In this document: piece by piece, positions 35,248 through 43,187 of the stretch
How positions within the stretch are numbered: position 1 is the first letter of the stretch
Layout of the letters: every line of letters begins with the position of its first letter
Origin: Methanobrevibacter millerae
GTDB lineage: Archaea; Methanobacteriota; Methanobacteria; Methanobacteriales; Methanobacteriaceae
Reading direction: 5' to 3'
Length of the DNA: 43,187 nucleotides
NCBI GenBank assembly: GCA_015063005.1
Contig: SUTF01000012.1
Span: 1-43,187, forward strand
Program-made: the position numbers and the translations under genes
The notes under the pieces: model-generated
Told to the model about the DNA's origin: nothing
Seen by the model: the letters and a program-made list of their open reading frames with translations, nothing else
Database searches by the model: none

Positions 35248-36630
35248 ATGAAACTAACAAAAGAAACAGTGACTTTAATCATATTTATCATTGCAACAAC
35301 TCTTTTAAGTACTGCACAAAGTGTTGTTACTACAGGTTTGGCAGGAATAATGAGTGATTTTCATGTATCATCCACTACAGCACAATGGGTATATTCCTCA
35401 TTCTTGCTAGTTTTGGGTGTGATGATACCAACATCAGCATTTATTTCCCGTCGTTTTAAAATTAAAACTATTATCGTATCCTGTCTAGGTTTATTTTTCA
35501 TAGGATCATTATTGGCTTATGTTGCTCCAAATATAGGGGTTTTAATATTTGCAAGAGTAATTCAGGCTATCGGATCAGGTATTCTATTGCCTATTACGCA
35601 AATCGTTATTCTCAAGATTATTCCTGTTGAGAAATGGCAAGTGTTCATGGGACTATTCGGTTTTATCATTGGAATAGCTCCTGCTCTGGCACCTACTGTC
35701 GGTGGAGTAATTATCGATTCAGTTGGTTGGAGAGCAATATTCCTGCTATTTGCAATCGCAACATTCGTATTGATTTTAATTTCAATTGTTGGAGTCAAGT
35801 TCGAGTTTGAAACAAGTGACTACTCATTGGATTTCGCTTCATTAATCCTATGTGTAATTGCATGTGTTGGAATAATGCTTGGATTTTCAAATATCGCTGG
35901 AAACGGATTTGATTTGGTATATGTAATTTTACCGATTGTAATTGGTTTTATTGCTCTTGTAATATTTTCCAAAAGACAATTTAGCATCAAATATCCTCTT
36001 TTGGATTTGAGAATATTAAAGCACAAATATTTCTTCTTTGGAACATTGTTCTCAGCAATACTGTACTTCACAATGTGTGGTTTGAATGTAATCATGCCAT
36101 TATTTGTTCAAAATGTTGCATATCATTCCGCTACAGAATCCGGTTTGGTATTGCTTCCTGCTACAATAATTATGATTGTATTTAACTTTGTCGGACCGAT
36201 TTTAGCCAGTAGGATTGGGGTTAGAAAAGTATTGATTGCTTCATGTATATTTTCAATCGTAGGATATCTTGTAATGATGACCTATGACGTTAACTCAAGC
36301 ATCAATTACATGATTCTAACTCAGGTCTTAAGGGCTATCGGTGCAGGTTTAGGATTGATGCCTGCAGTTACCTGGACAATCAGTGTTGTATCCGGAAATG
36401 TTGAAGATGCGACAGCTATCAACAATACCGTAAGACAAATCATTGGAGCTATCGGTTCAGCTATTGCTGTAGTTTTAATGGCAGTATTTGCAGGAGGCAA
36501 TGTTGACCACAATGCAATATCTGTTACAGCATTTGGTGAAACATCATTAGTGATGGCAATTTTGGCTGTCGTAATGCTTGTAATAGTTATACTGTTTGTC
36601 CATGATAATGTTGAAGTTGAAGAAATTTAA
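35248..36630 (+). CDS. MFS multidrug-type transporter (DHA2-like)
   Basis: A 460-residue major-facilitator exporter with about 12 to 14 membrane segments. The loop SAFISRRFKIKTI is the MFS motif A variant, ARVIQAIGSGILLPI is helix 4, and GLFGFIIGIAPALAPTVGGVII is the antiporter motif C in helix 5, which marks a drug:H+ antiporter of the DHA2 group. The substrate is unknown. The ATG at 35248 has GGAG upstream; an in-frame start at 35236 overlaps that site. The gene likely answers to the preceding MarR protein and ends at a hairpin terminator. Confidence 0.93.
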   Translation: MKLTKETVTLIIFIIATTLLSTAQSVVTTGLAGIMSDFHVSSTTAQWVYSSFLLVLGVMIPTSAFISRRFKIKTIIVSCLGLFFIGSLLAYVAPNIGVLIFARVIQAIGSGILLPITQIVILKIIPVEKWQVFMGLFGFIIGIAPALAPTVGGVIIDSVGWRAIFLLFAIATFVLILISIVGVKFEFETSDYSLDFASLILCVIACVGIMLGFSNIAGNGFDLVYVILPIVIGFIALVIFSKRQFSIKYPLLDLRILKHKYFFFGTLFSAILYFTMCGLNVIMPLFVQNVAYHSATESGLVLLPATIIMIVFNFVGPILASRIGVRKVLIASCIFSIVGYLVMMTYDVNSSINYMILTQVLRAIGAGLGLMPAVTWTISVVSGNVEDATAINNTVRQIIGAIGSAIAVVLMAVFAGGNVDHNAISVTAFGETSLVMAILAVVMLVIVILFVHDNVEVEEI

Positions 36631-36635
36631 TATTT

Positions 36636-36690
36636 TAGTGTATATGGTATTTTATTTATAAAATACTTTTCACTATACTTTTATTTTACT
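36636..36690 (+). terminator. Hairpin terminator after the MFS gene
   Basis: GTATTTTA (36647-36654) and TAAAATAC (36659-36666) form a perfect eight-base-pair stem with loop TTTA. Outer arms TAGTG and CACTA extend it. TATACTTTTATTTTAC follows. It begins six bases after the stop codon. Confidence 0.6.
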
Positions 36691-36721
36691 TATTTTTAAG
36701 ATTGATATTTTTAATATTTTA

Positions 36722-36767
36722 CATCGAAAATGTATTTTTAATTAAATATTATTTTAATTATTCGATG
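36722..36767. repeat. Extended inverted repeat upstream of the tocopherol-cyclase-like gene
   Basis: CATCGAA (36722-36728) and TTCGATG (36761-36767) are perfect inverted arms. Between them TAATTAAA and TTTAATTA-type arms give an inner stem, so the whole could fold as a two-part hairpin. It lies about 95 bases before the start codon, in an otherwise AT-rich stretch with TATA-like sequence near 36828-36840. It may be an operator or merely a chance fold. Confidence 0.35.
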
Positions 36768-36863
36768 CCTTATTCCATTCCAATTTAATCTTGTTAAAAT
36801 CAAATAATAACTTATTTATTATATTTTTAATATATAAAATATTATCTCGTTGGAGGATTTTAA

Positions 36864-37979
36864 ATGAACAAGAGTGATTTAGAAAGAGATTATTACATGC
36901 TTAAGGGACCACTCGCAAAGAAAGGTTATGATTGGTGGTGGCATTCTTTAACTGCATATAATAAGGAAACTGGTGAAGCAAAACCATTTTTTATAGAATA
37001 TTTTGTGTGTAATCCTGCATTGGCTGAGGATGAACCTACATTAGGCCAAGACCCGGAAAATCAAAAGTTAGGTAAAAAGCCTTCATATTTCATGATGAAA
37101 GTAGGAACATGGGGCAAAAATCCAAAACAAATTCATAATTTTTACTCAATGAAGCAGTTCCAATGCCCTGACGATAAATTGGATATTCGCGTTGGTGACT
37201 GTTCATTGACTGAAACTCACATGAAAGGTTCATGTACTGTAACAGAAGAGGATGCAAAAAATCATCCTGAATACATGTCTGATGCCGGTGATATGAGATG
37301 GGATTTGGATATAGATAAGCAAATCACTTTTAATGTCGGATATGGTGCTAATAAACTGTTCAGAAAATTAAACTCATTTGAAATGTTTTGGCATGCTGAA
37401 GGAATTAAAACCCAGTACAGTGGTACTATCTGGCTTGATGGAGTGGAATATGAAGTTATTCCTGAAAAATCCTACGGTTATGCAGATAAAAACTGGGGTG
37501 GAGACTTTACATCCCCATGGCTTTGGATTTCATCATGTAATATAACCAGCTTGAAAACAGGTAAAAAATTAAATAATTCAGCATTTGAAGCAGGCGGTGG
37601 AAGACCAAAGGCATTCGGTATAGAAATTCCACGTAAACTATTGATTGGTTTTTATTATGAAGGAACCATGTATGAATATAACTTCGCAAGGTTCTGGAAT
37701 CTTGTAAAAATTGATTTTGACTTTGAGGAAGGCGAAGACGTTCATACATGGCATATTAATGCATCAAACAAAAACTCACGCATGGAATTAGTATTGTACT
37801 GTAAACGTGAAGAAATGATGCTGTTCAATTATGAAGCTCCTGATGGTCAAAAACGTCACAACCGTTTATGGAATGGTGGAAACGGTTGGGGTGAAATCAA
37901 ATTGTATAAAAAGAACGGTACTTTAATTGACCATGTAAAAATAGAAAATGCTGGCTGTGAATATGGGGAGTATTGCTGA
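36864..37979 (+). CDS. Tocopherol cyclase-like (VTE1-like) protein
   Basis: A 371-residue protein that resembles the tocopherol cyclase family, a lipocalin-related two-barrel fold. The family-like parts are the opening LKGPLAKKGYDWWWHSLTAYNKETGEAKPFFIEYF block (residues 13-47 region), SYGYADKNWGGDFTSPWLWISSCN near residues 205-230, and later tryptophan-rich strands. In plants the enzyme closes the chromanol ring of vitamin E, which methanogens do not make, so here the substrate must differ, perhaps an isoprenoid lipid. No signal peptide is seen. TGGAGGAT is the ribosome site. The stop codon overlaps the next start (TGATG), and that gene is a phytol-kinase-like enzyme. Confidence 0.72.
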   Translation: MNKSDLERDYYMLKGPLAKKGYDWWWHSLTAYNKETGEAKPFFIEYFVCNPALAEDEPTLGQDPENQKLGKKPSYFMMKVGTWGKNPKQIHNFYSMKQFQCPDDKLDIRVGDCSLTETHMKGSCTVTEEDAKNHPEYMSDAGDMRWDLDIDKQITFNVGYGANKLFRKLNSFEMFWHAEGIKTQYSGTIWLDGVEYEVIPEKSYGYADKNWGGDFTSPWLWISSCNITSLKTGKKLNNSAFEAGGGRPKAFGIEIPRKLLIGFYYEGTMYEYNFARFWNLVKIDFDFEEGEDVHTWHINASNKNSRMELVLYCKREEMMLFNYEAPDGQKRHNRLWNGGNGWGEIKLYKKNGTLIDHVKIENAGCEYGEYC

Positions 37980-38656
37980 TGATATTCACAGACATTGTTG
38001 CATTAATTATCGTTTATTTATATGTTGCAATCATATTTGTTGTAGCTGAAAAGGTCCTAAAAACAAGGCCTGAAGTATCCCGTAAGTTCCTGCACATTAT
38101 GGTAGGTAACATGATTTTTGCCATGCCGTTTTTCTCAGATCCTTGGGTTATGGTTTGGTTTTTGACTTTGCCGATTACAATAGTGTTATTCTTCCTTACT
38201 GAATATTCACCTATTAAAATTGATAATAGTGTGACAGAATCAGGACATGCATTGGGTTTGTTTTTCTATGCTGGTATCTGGACAGTTTTAATTGCGGTAT
38301 TTTCAAAGCAGTTATGGATTGTTGCACTTGCAATAGTTCCTATGGTATATGGTGACGGATTTGCAGCACTTATCGGTCAGAAATTTGGTAGAATTAAATA
38401 TAAGGTATTCGGCGGTGAAAAATCCCTTGAAGGATCACTTACTATGTTTGTAGTCACAACTGTCATGAGCGTATTCGTATGGATGGTTTTCGCTACAATT
38501 GGATATCCAAATATGCCTCAATTTAATTTATGGGCTATTTTAGGAATTTCTGCTGTTGCAACAGTTTGTGAAGCTTTAAGTTATGGTGGAATTGATAATT
38601 TGACCGTTCCTGCATTAACTTCAATATTATATTATTTGGTAACTATTACATTATAG
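37979..38656 (+). CDS. Phytol/dolichol kinase-like CTP-dependent lipid kinase
   Basis: A 225-residue integral membrane protein with six or seven hydrophobic segments. It has the marks of the polyprenol/phytol kinase family: ETxRK-like RPEVSRKFLHIMVGN (residues 29-43), VPMVYGDGFAALIGQKFGR and KSLEGSLTMFV, which are the nucleotide and catalytic motifs of VTE5/SEC59/DGK1-type kinases. The likely reaction is CTP-dependent phosphorylation of an isoprenoid alcohol such as phytol or geranylgeraniol. ATG 37979 overlaps the previous stop codon by one base, with TGGGGAG upstream, so it is translationally coupled to the cyclase-like gene. Confidence 0.85.
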   Translation: MIFTDIVALIIVYLYVAIIFVVAEKVLKTRPEVSRKFLHIMVGNMIFAMPFFSDPWVMVWFLTLPITIVLFFLTEYSPIKIDNSVTESGHALGLFFYAGIWTVLIAVFSKQLWIVALAIVPMVYGDGFAALIGQKFGRIKYKVFGGEKSLEGSLTMFVVTTVMSVFVWMVFATIGYPNMPQFNLWAILGISAVATVCEALSYGGIDNLTVPALTSILYYLVTITL

Positions 38657-38780
38657 TTACTTTCACTTTCTATTTTTTGTATTTTGACACTGCATTTTTG
38701 CATCTCACCCACATTGACAAGCATGCCTTTATATAGGATTCAACTTACTAATATTAACGAAAGTTGCAGAGGTTATTAAA

Positions 38781-39047
38781 ATGAATGATTATGATAGGGT
38801 AGCGCAAAGAGTTGATAAAAAAATACATTTTTATAGAAATTTCATTGCATATGTTATTGTTAACGCTTTTTTAGCTATGGTAAATTATTTTGCATCACCT
38901 GACTTTTGGTGGGTACTGTTTCCAGTAATATTCTGGGGAATTGGTGTTTTTGCAGACTTTTTAAAGGCTTTTGTATTTGCAGGTACCTTTGATGAGGAAT
39001 ACAGGCAAAGAAAAATCGCTGAAGAAATGGAGAAAATGAAATTATGA
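38781..39047 (+). CDS. 2TM-domain protein
   Basis: An 88-residue protein with the two-helix membrane pattern of the 2TM domain family: VDKKIHFYRNFIAYVIVNAFLAMVNYF, then WWVLFPVIFWGIGVFADFLKAFVF, then a charged helix RQRKIAEEMEKMKL. In bacteria this domain is often found with LytTR regulators or histidine kinases. It has its own promoter (CTTTATATAGG at 38728-38738) and ribosome site AGAGGTTAT, and overlaps the LytTR gene by four bases. Confidence 0.88.
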   Translation: MNDYDRVAQRVDKKIHFYRNFIAYVIVNAFLAMVNYFASPDFWWVLFPVIFWGIGVFADFLKAFVFAGTFDEEYRQRKIAEEMEKMKL

Positions 39048-39484
39048 AAGTTGATTTGTTCTTTTCAAGAGATATTTCACAACCTCATGCTGAAATTCAC
39101 ACGAATGAAATAACAGACAATATTCAGCAGGCAATCACTCTTTTGGAGGATGATTCCAAAATGGATATGCTTGCAGTTAAAAAAGGCAAGGATATCACCT
39201 TTTTGCAGTTTGACGAGATATTCATGATTCGTGTTGAAGACAAGCAGGTTAAGGTATATACTCAAAACAATAATTATGAAGTAAAAAAGGCATTATACCA
39301 AATTGAAGAGTCTCTAAATCAATCCTTTGTCCGCATTTCAAAGACAACTATTGTCAATATCAAAAAGATTGATCATGTGGCTCCTTCACTTAGGGGTATG
39401 ATGTTTATAATGTTGAAAAATGGTTTAAAGGATAATATTTCAAGAAAATATTTGCCGGAATTTAAGAAATCTTTGGATTTGTAG
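39044..39484 (+). CDS. LytTR-family DNA-binding regulator
   Basis: A 146-residue protein with a LytTR DNA-binding domain in its last 100 residues: DMLAVKKGKDITFLQFDEIFMIRVEDKQVKVYTQNNNYEV, then SFVRISKTTIVNIKKIDHV, the most conserved stretch. The N terminus is short and lacks a receiver domain, so it is not a normal response regulator. LytTR proteins are mostly bacterial, commonly Firmicutes, where this short form sits next to a DUF3021 membrane protein, as here. Lateral transfer from gut bacteria is likely, by inference. Confidence 0.92.
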   Translation: MKVDLFFSRDISQPHAEIHTNEITDNIQQAITLLEDDSKMDMLAVKKGKDITFLQFDEIFMIRVEDKQVKVYTQNNNYEVKKALYQIEESLNQSFVRISKTTIVNIKKIDHVAPSLRGMMFIMLKNGLKDNISRKYLPEFKKSLDL

Positions 39485-39492
39485 GTGATAAT

Positions 39493-39912
39493 ATGAAAAT
39501 TTCCGATTTAATTTCAAGGCTTGCTTTAGGTGCCTTTGTAGGATGCTTTATTGTGTCTTTGGTAGAATCATTGATTTCTCTTCAGATAGGTCCTCAAATT
39601 GTCAGTTTTTCAGGTGTGGATGTTATCCATGCGTTTTTAGGATCAATTGTTATTGGATGGGGATTCTCTTTAAGCGGTGTTGTTTATGAAAATGAGTGGC
39701 CTTTGCCTGCTCAGGTAATATTTCAGATGGGAATAGGTTTTGCAGTTCTTTTCTCTGTTGCAATATATCTTGGATGGTTCCCAATCAATGTTGGAATCGG
39801 TCCTGTCATAGAATGGATTTTAGTAGCTATTATCTTTGCAGCAGTATTCTGGTTTGGCTTTTATATATATTATTACTTGGAAGCAAGGGAAATAAATCAA
39901 AAATTAGAATAG
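39493..39912 (+). CDS. DUF3021-type four-helix membrane protein
   Basis: A 139-residue protein with four hydrophobic segments (about 10-30, 47-67, 75-97, 104-130) and a short charged tail (EAREINQKLE). Its layout and its place nine bases after a LytTR gene match the DUF3021 family, probable membrane partner or anti-regulator of LytTR proteins. Together the three genes make one cassette of about 1.1 kb. A weak hairpin TGGGGTTAAAACCCCA follows at 39923-39938. Confidence 0.85.
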   Translation: MKISDLISRLALGAFVGCFIVSLVESLISLQIGPQIVSFSGVDVIHAFLGSIVIGWGFSLSGVVYENEWPLPAQVIFQMGIGFAVLFSVAIYLGWFPINVGIGPVIEWILVAIIFAAVFWFGFYIYYYLEAREINQKLE

Positions 39913-40043
39913 TTAGAAGAATTGGGGTTAAAACCCCATATCTCCTTAATATATACAAATGGGTGAGTAATATGAATAATTAAATTCATAGTGAATTTAA
40001 TAACTATCGTTATTATTCACGTTAATTACTATTGTTATAATTA

Positions 40044-40451
40044 TTATTTATAGTTATTCACATATCCACATTCACTACATGTCCTGCTTTGAAAGTGAAT
40101 AACGCCACCGCACTCGGGACACATCCATTTGTCACGGTCCTGCGCCATCATCTTGCCGATGCCTGTGGTCTTAATTCTTTTAGCGCTGTCTAATGTGTTC
40201 AAGTCATGTCTTTTAACGTATTTTTTTGAATGCTTTTTCATTAATGGACATGGAAATTCACTGCAGCGTCCACAATAGCTGAAGTTTTTTGTATCGAAAC
40301 AATTTTTAATCTTACACTTTAAGCTGGCTTTGCTTTTACCGTCATTGCCAACTAAACATCCCACACAGGGATTTTGGTATCTTTCACAGCTAATACAGTT
40401 AACTCCGCATGGAGCAAGTAATTTTGAATCAATATTGTCTGGCATTTTCAT
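40044..40451 (-). CDS. DUF3795-type cysteine-rich protein
   Basis: A 135-residue protein with many cysteines. The N-terminal LLAPCGVNCISCERYQNPCVGC-type block and YCGRCSEFPC segment are typical of the DUF3795 family, small proteins probably binding zinc or iron-sulfur. The C terminus adds a zinc-ribbon-like CPECGG...CSECGY. Function unknown. It is transcribed from the spacer shared with the divergent J-domain operon. The start may be ATG 40451 or ATG 40445. Confidence 0.85.
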   Translation of the reverse strand: MKMPDNIDSKLLAPCGVNCISCERYQNPCVGCLVGNDGKSKASLKCKIKNCFDTKNFSYCGRCSEFPCPLMKKHSKKYVKRHDLNTLDSAKRIKTTGIGKMMAQDRDKWMCPECGGVIHFQSRTCSECGYVNNYK

Positions 40452-40527
40452 AGTCTCTACTCTCTACGAAAACATTATATTGATTTAAAAATAAATAACT
40501 TTTCATTGAAAGGAGTTGTTTGATTAA

Positions 40528-41286
40528 ATGTCTATTATTGTCCATCCAGAAGTTCAAAAATTAAAAGATAGGCTAGCTGAGCTAATTTATGAACATGAAA
40601 ACTTAATTTCTCATTTATGTCCTCTAATTGAGCGAAGATATGTATTGGAATTCGGCATATATGAATATGAATTGTACCTGCTCGAATTCGATATATCAAA
40701 GCTTAAGCGCAAGCTTCAATTGATGAGAATGGAAATCAATCATGAAAACAAAATTGATCTTGAAAAAATTGACAATATCTTATCTGAAGAATTTGAAGAA
40801 TATGAACAGCAGCTCAAAGCCCAGATTGAAGAGATAAACTATCTGAAAAGCACTGAAATTAAGCAGTTGTCCGATGAAGATTCAAGAAAGCTAAAAAAGA
40901 TTTATCGCATTCTCATTAAAAAGTTGCATCCTGACTTAAATCCTAATCAAAGATTCTATGAAAAAAATATGTTTTTAAGAGCTACAAAGGCTTTTCAAAA
41001 CGGTGATTTGTCTGATTTGGAGGCTTTGCTTGCATTAACAGATGATGGCGAAATTGAAGAGGAATCTGAAATTGATGATTTAAAAAGATTGATTGGGGAT
41101 TTTGAAGAAAAGATTGAAAAAATCAAGCAGGATTATCCATATAACAAAAAAGAACTGCTTGTTGATGATGAAAAAGGTAGGCAATATAAGAACATGCTTG
41201 TTGAACTGATTCATGACAGACAGGATGATATTAAAAAACTTGAAAAGGAAATTGATGATTTAAATGTCAAATATTCAAAAACCTAA
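40528..41286 (+). CDS. Coiled-coil protein with central J-like domain
   Basis: A 252-residue soluble protein. Residues 5-120 are charged, helical and rich in Glu/Lys, likely coiled coil. A J-domain-like unit follows: DEDSRKLKKIYRILIKKLHPDLNPNQ, with the HPD triad at residues 134-136, then the LRATKAFQNGDLSDLEALLAL helix. Another coiled coil (about 180-250) ends it. J domains stimulate Hsp70 ATPase, so it may be a DnaK cochaperone for a dedicated client, by inference. It is the first of three overlapping genes; AAGGAGTTG lies 12 bases before the ATG. Confidence 0.85.
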   Translation: MSIIVHPEVQKLKDRLAELIYEHENLISHLCPLIERRYVLEFGIYEYELYLLEFDISKLKRKLQLMRMEINHENKIDLEKIDNILSEEFEEYEQQLKAQIEEINYLKSTEIKQLSDEDSRKLKKIYRILIKKLHPDLNPNQRFYEKNMFLRATKAFQNGDLSDLEALLALTDDGEIEEESEIDDLKRLIGDFEEKIEKIKQDYPYNKKELLVDDEKGRQYKNMLVELIHDRQDDIKKLEKEIDDLNVKYSKT

Positions 41287-41674
41287 TACAGATATTGCCG
41301 ATTTCGTTGGATTTATACAAAAGGGAGGTAAAATCAAGCCTTTTGTCAAGGATATCAAATTGATTACAACCAAGGTCGCAGGCCTTGATTATATTGAAAA
41401 TATTGATGAAATATTTTCTCAGATTCAAATTGAGGATAAGTTGGATTTGTTTCGGGAATCTGACAATGAGTATGACTATAGGGCGATTATAGTTAAGTAT
41501 CATGGAGAAAAGATTGGTTATGTTCCGCGAAATGAAAATCATGTCCTGTCAAATCTGATGGATGGTGGAAAATTATTATATGGTGTTGTGGTTGATTTTG
41601 GCGAGGATGAACCCTATAAAGGTTATAAATATCGATTTCTCAAATTCAAAATATTTCTAAAAGAGGAATTCTAA
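41264..41674 (+). CDS. HIRAN-domain protein
   Basis: A 136-residue protein ending in a HIRAN domain: LDLFRESDNEYDYRAIIVKYHGEKIGYVPRNENHVLSNLMDGGKLLYG, with the D-N-x-Y-D-x-x-A-I and K-I-G-Y-V-P-R motifs. In eukaryotes HIRAN binds 3' ends of single-stranded DNA in HLTF; in bacteria it occurs alone or with nucleases and helicases. Residues 1-45 are an uncharacterised lead. The start overlaps the J-domain gene by 23 bases, and the stop codon overlaps the next ATG (TAATG), so the three genes are tightly coupled. Confidence 0.88.
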   Translation: MSNIQKPNTDIADFVGFIQKGGKIKPFVKDIKLITTKVAGLDYIENIDEIFSQIQIEDKLDLFRESDNEYDYRAIIVKYHGEKIGYVPRNENHVLSNLMDGGKLLYGVVVDFGEDEPYKGYKYRFLKFKIFLKEEF

Positions 41675-42468
41675 TGGATGATGAATTTTTCAGGGAAAAT
41701 TATGACTTTTTTGATGATGAAAATTTACTTAAACGAAAAATTTCATCAGAAGATGAATTTCAACATTGCATTAATCATGTTAGAAAATTAAAAAGAAAAA
41801 GAAAATGGAATTCCTCAAAAAAAGTATTGGAAGATTTTTTAGAGAGTCATCCTCTTTCTACTGATTGTGATTATGAGTATCATTACTTCTCAAAACCTAT
41901 AGAAAAAACTATCTTTTTAGAATTATTTGAACCTGAAAAAGAAATAATAATTCTTAAAGATAATTTTCACGATATTTTCATTGATTATGCATCTATTTTA
42001 TTAATGTTTGATGAATTTTCAAAGGCAAAATCCTATTTAAAATTTGCACATGATTTGAATCCGGTAAATAAAAGTTCATTATTCATGTTGGCCAATATTT
42101 TTGATAATGAATATGATGGGGATTTGGTCGAAAAAACACTTAAAAACGTGTTAAATATTGCACAGGATACTTATGATTTGTTTCAAACTTATGAAAGATT
42201 ATCCAAGTATTATGAAACTATTCATGAGTATGAAATATCTAATCTATTGGGAGAATTGTCGAAAAAGAAATCATTTGAAAGTTTTGATAAGACATATGTA
42301 AAAAACTTATTCAATGAATATAACATTCAGCTGGGTTTCAATCCGAAGATTGTTAAAATATTTCATGAAAATTCCGTATCTGCTCATTTTTCTGGGTCTG
42401 ATGAATATGGTGCATATTATGATTATTGGGAATTGAATGAAATTAATCTATTTTTTGAAGAAGACTAA
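41674..42468 (+). CDS. TPR-like repeat protein of unknown function
   Basis: A 264-residue soluble protein. The middle (about 40-200) shows helical pairs with spacing like tetratricopeptide repeats: KRKWNSSKKVLEDFLESHP, FIDYASILLMFDEFSKAKSYLKFAHDLNPVNKSSLFMLANIF, and TLKNVLNIAQ. The C terminus is rich in acidic and aromatic residues (SDEYGAYYDYWELNEINLFF). No catalytic motif is seen. It is the third gene of the J-domain/HIRAN operon, translated by stop-start overlap, and may be a scaffold for that pair. Confidence 0.75.
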   Translation: MDDEFFRENYDFFDDENLLKRKISSEDEFQHCINHVRKLKRKRKWNSSKKVLEDFLESHPLSTDCDYEYHYFSKPIEKTIFLELFEPEKEIIILKDNFHDIFIDYASILLMFDEFSKAKSYLKFAHDLNPVNKSSLFMLANIFDNEYDGDLVEKTLKNVLNIAQDTYDLFQTYERLSKYYETIHEYEISNLLGELSKKKSFESFDKTYVKNLFNEYNIQLGFNPKIVKIFHENSVSAHFSGSDEYGAYYDYWELNEINLFFEED

Positions 42469-42597
42469 AAAAACATTAACTTTATATGCACTTAAAACAA
42501 ATATCTTATTACTGTTAAAAATTTAGCAGTTTGCTTTTTTTGGGATAAGTTCCCATTGGATGTGGCTTTTATAGCTGAACAAAAAAAGGTGAAATTT

Positions 42598-43155
42598 ATG
42601 TATAAATATATTAGAGATGCTTGGAAAAACCCAGATGAGTCCTACGTACGTGAACTCATGTGGCAAAGAGCTCCTAAATGGAGACGTCAAAAAGTAGTAC
42701 AAAGAATCGACAGACCTACTAGGTTAGACAGAGCTAGAAGCTTAGGTTACAGAGCTAAAAAAGGTTTTGTTTTAGTAAGAACCAGAGTAAGACGTGGTGG
42801 AAGAAGGAAATCACGTTTCAAAGGCGGTCGTAAACCTAAAAGAATGGGTGTAAACAAAATCACTCAAGCAAAATCTATCCAAAGAATTGCTGAAGAAAGA
42901 GTAGGTAAAAAATACCCTAACTTAGAAGTATTAAACTCCTACTGGGTATGGTCTGACGGAAGATACAAATACTACGAAGTTATCTTAGTAGATCCACAAA
43001 GTCCTTCTATCATTAACGATAAAAAAATCAATTGGATTTGCTCCAAAAAACACACTAACAGAGCTTTAAGAGGCTTAACTAGTGCTGGTAACAAAGGGCG
43101 TGGAATAAAATCTAAAGGAAAAGGTAGTGAACAAGCAAGAAGAAGAGATTTATAA
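42598..43155 (+). CDS. rpl15e: 50S ribosomal protein L15e
   Basis: A 185-residue basic protein, the archaeal/eukaryotic L15e of the large subunit. It starts [14 protein letters not shown], contains the very basic [24 protein letters not shown] region and [31 protein letters not shown], and ends with [27 protein letters not shown], all diagnostic. It prefers C-ending codons such as TAC and AAC more than its neighbours, as highly expressed genes do. AAAGGTGAAA is a strong ribosome site; an upstream frame beginning at 42556 is not used. Confidence 0.97.
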   Translation: MYKYIRDAWKNPDESYVRELMWQRAPKWRRQKVVQRIDRPTRLDRARSLGYRAKKGFVLVRTRVRRGGRRKSRFKGGRKPKRMGVNKITQAKSIQRIAEERVGKKYPNLEVLNSYWVWSDGRYKYYEVILVDPQSPSIINDKKINWICSKKHTNRALRGLTSAGNKGRGIKSKGKGSEQARRRDL

Positions 43156-43187
43156 TCTCTCTTTTTTTACTACTCTTTTTTGATTTT
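43156..43187 (+). terminator. T-rich terminator after rpl15e
   Basis: TCTCTCTTTTTTTACTACTCTTTTTTGATTTT follows the stop codon directly. Repeated T-runs without a hairpin are the usual archaeal termination signal. The window ends here. Confidence 0.6.

Overview
The window is AT-rich chromosomal DNA from a hydrogenotrophic methanogenic archaeon of the order Methanobacteriales, most likely a gut or rumen Methanobrevibacter-type organism. The evidence is a complete energy-converting hydrogenase A (eha) operon, a Vor-type 2-oxoacid oxidoreductase with the beta and gamma parts fused, archaeal GatD/GatE, split GMP synthase, archaeal L15e, archaeal TATA boxes and GGTGA/GGAGG ribosome sites. I see no transposase, prophage or CRISPR array.

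Layout. 1-443: 3' end of 23S rRNA, then 5S rRNA. 517-2474 (+): citramalate/isopropylmalate synthase and the KEOPS subunit Cgi121. 2452-6390 (-): guaAa, a small conserved protein, guaAb, the PCNA-binding repair protein NreA and a DegT-like aminotransferase. 6489-9368: a 49-residue membrane peptide, a secreted parallel beta-helix (adhesin-like) protein whose only good start is ATT, and a flavodoxin-ferredoxin protein. 9369-9672: a convergent spacer with a TATA box, two TTTAGG-N4-CCTAAA palindromes and hairpins, possibly a small RNA. 9673-17977 (-): a close-packed run of XRE-cupin regulator, acyl-CoA synthetase, vorC, vorB, vorA, gatD, gatE. 18174-18545: an unknown protein with a cysteine tail. 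18815-32874 (+): the eha operon, about 14 kb and 22 genes, including a HAD-like protein, an Ftr paralogue, a PfkB kinase, a third polyferredoxin and a CBS protein. 33015-43155: an accessory stretch with an ABM protein, tRNA-Thr(CGT), a Ser/Gly-rich surface protein, an acetyltransferase, a MarR-MFS pair, a tocopherol-cyclase-like/phytol-kinase-like pair, a 2TM-LytTR-DUF3021 cassette, a DUF3795 protein, a J-domain/HIRAN/repeat-protein operon, and rpl15e.

How the parts fit. Eha uses the membrane ion gradient to reduce ferredoxin with H2. Vor, run reductively, spends reduced ferredoxin to carboxylate branched-chain acyl-CoAs, which the adjacent synthetase could make from environmental acids such as isobutyrate or 2-methylbutyrate. 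The citramalate synthase supplies isoleucine by another route. The best candidates for undescribed biology are the tocopherol-pathway-like gene pair, the J-domain/HIRAN/repeat operon, the extra soluble genes at the end of the eha operon, and the palindrome-flanked intergenic transcript. All functions are inferred from reading the sequence without database searches.
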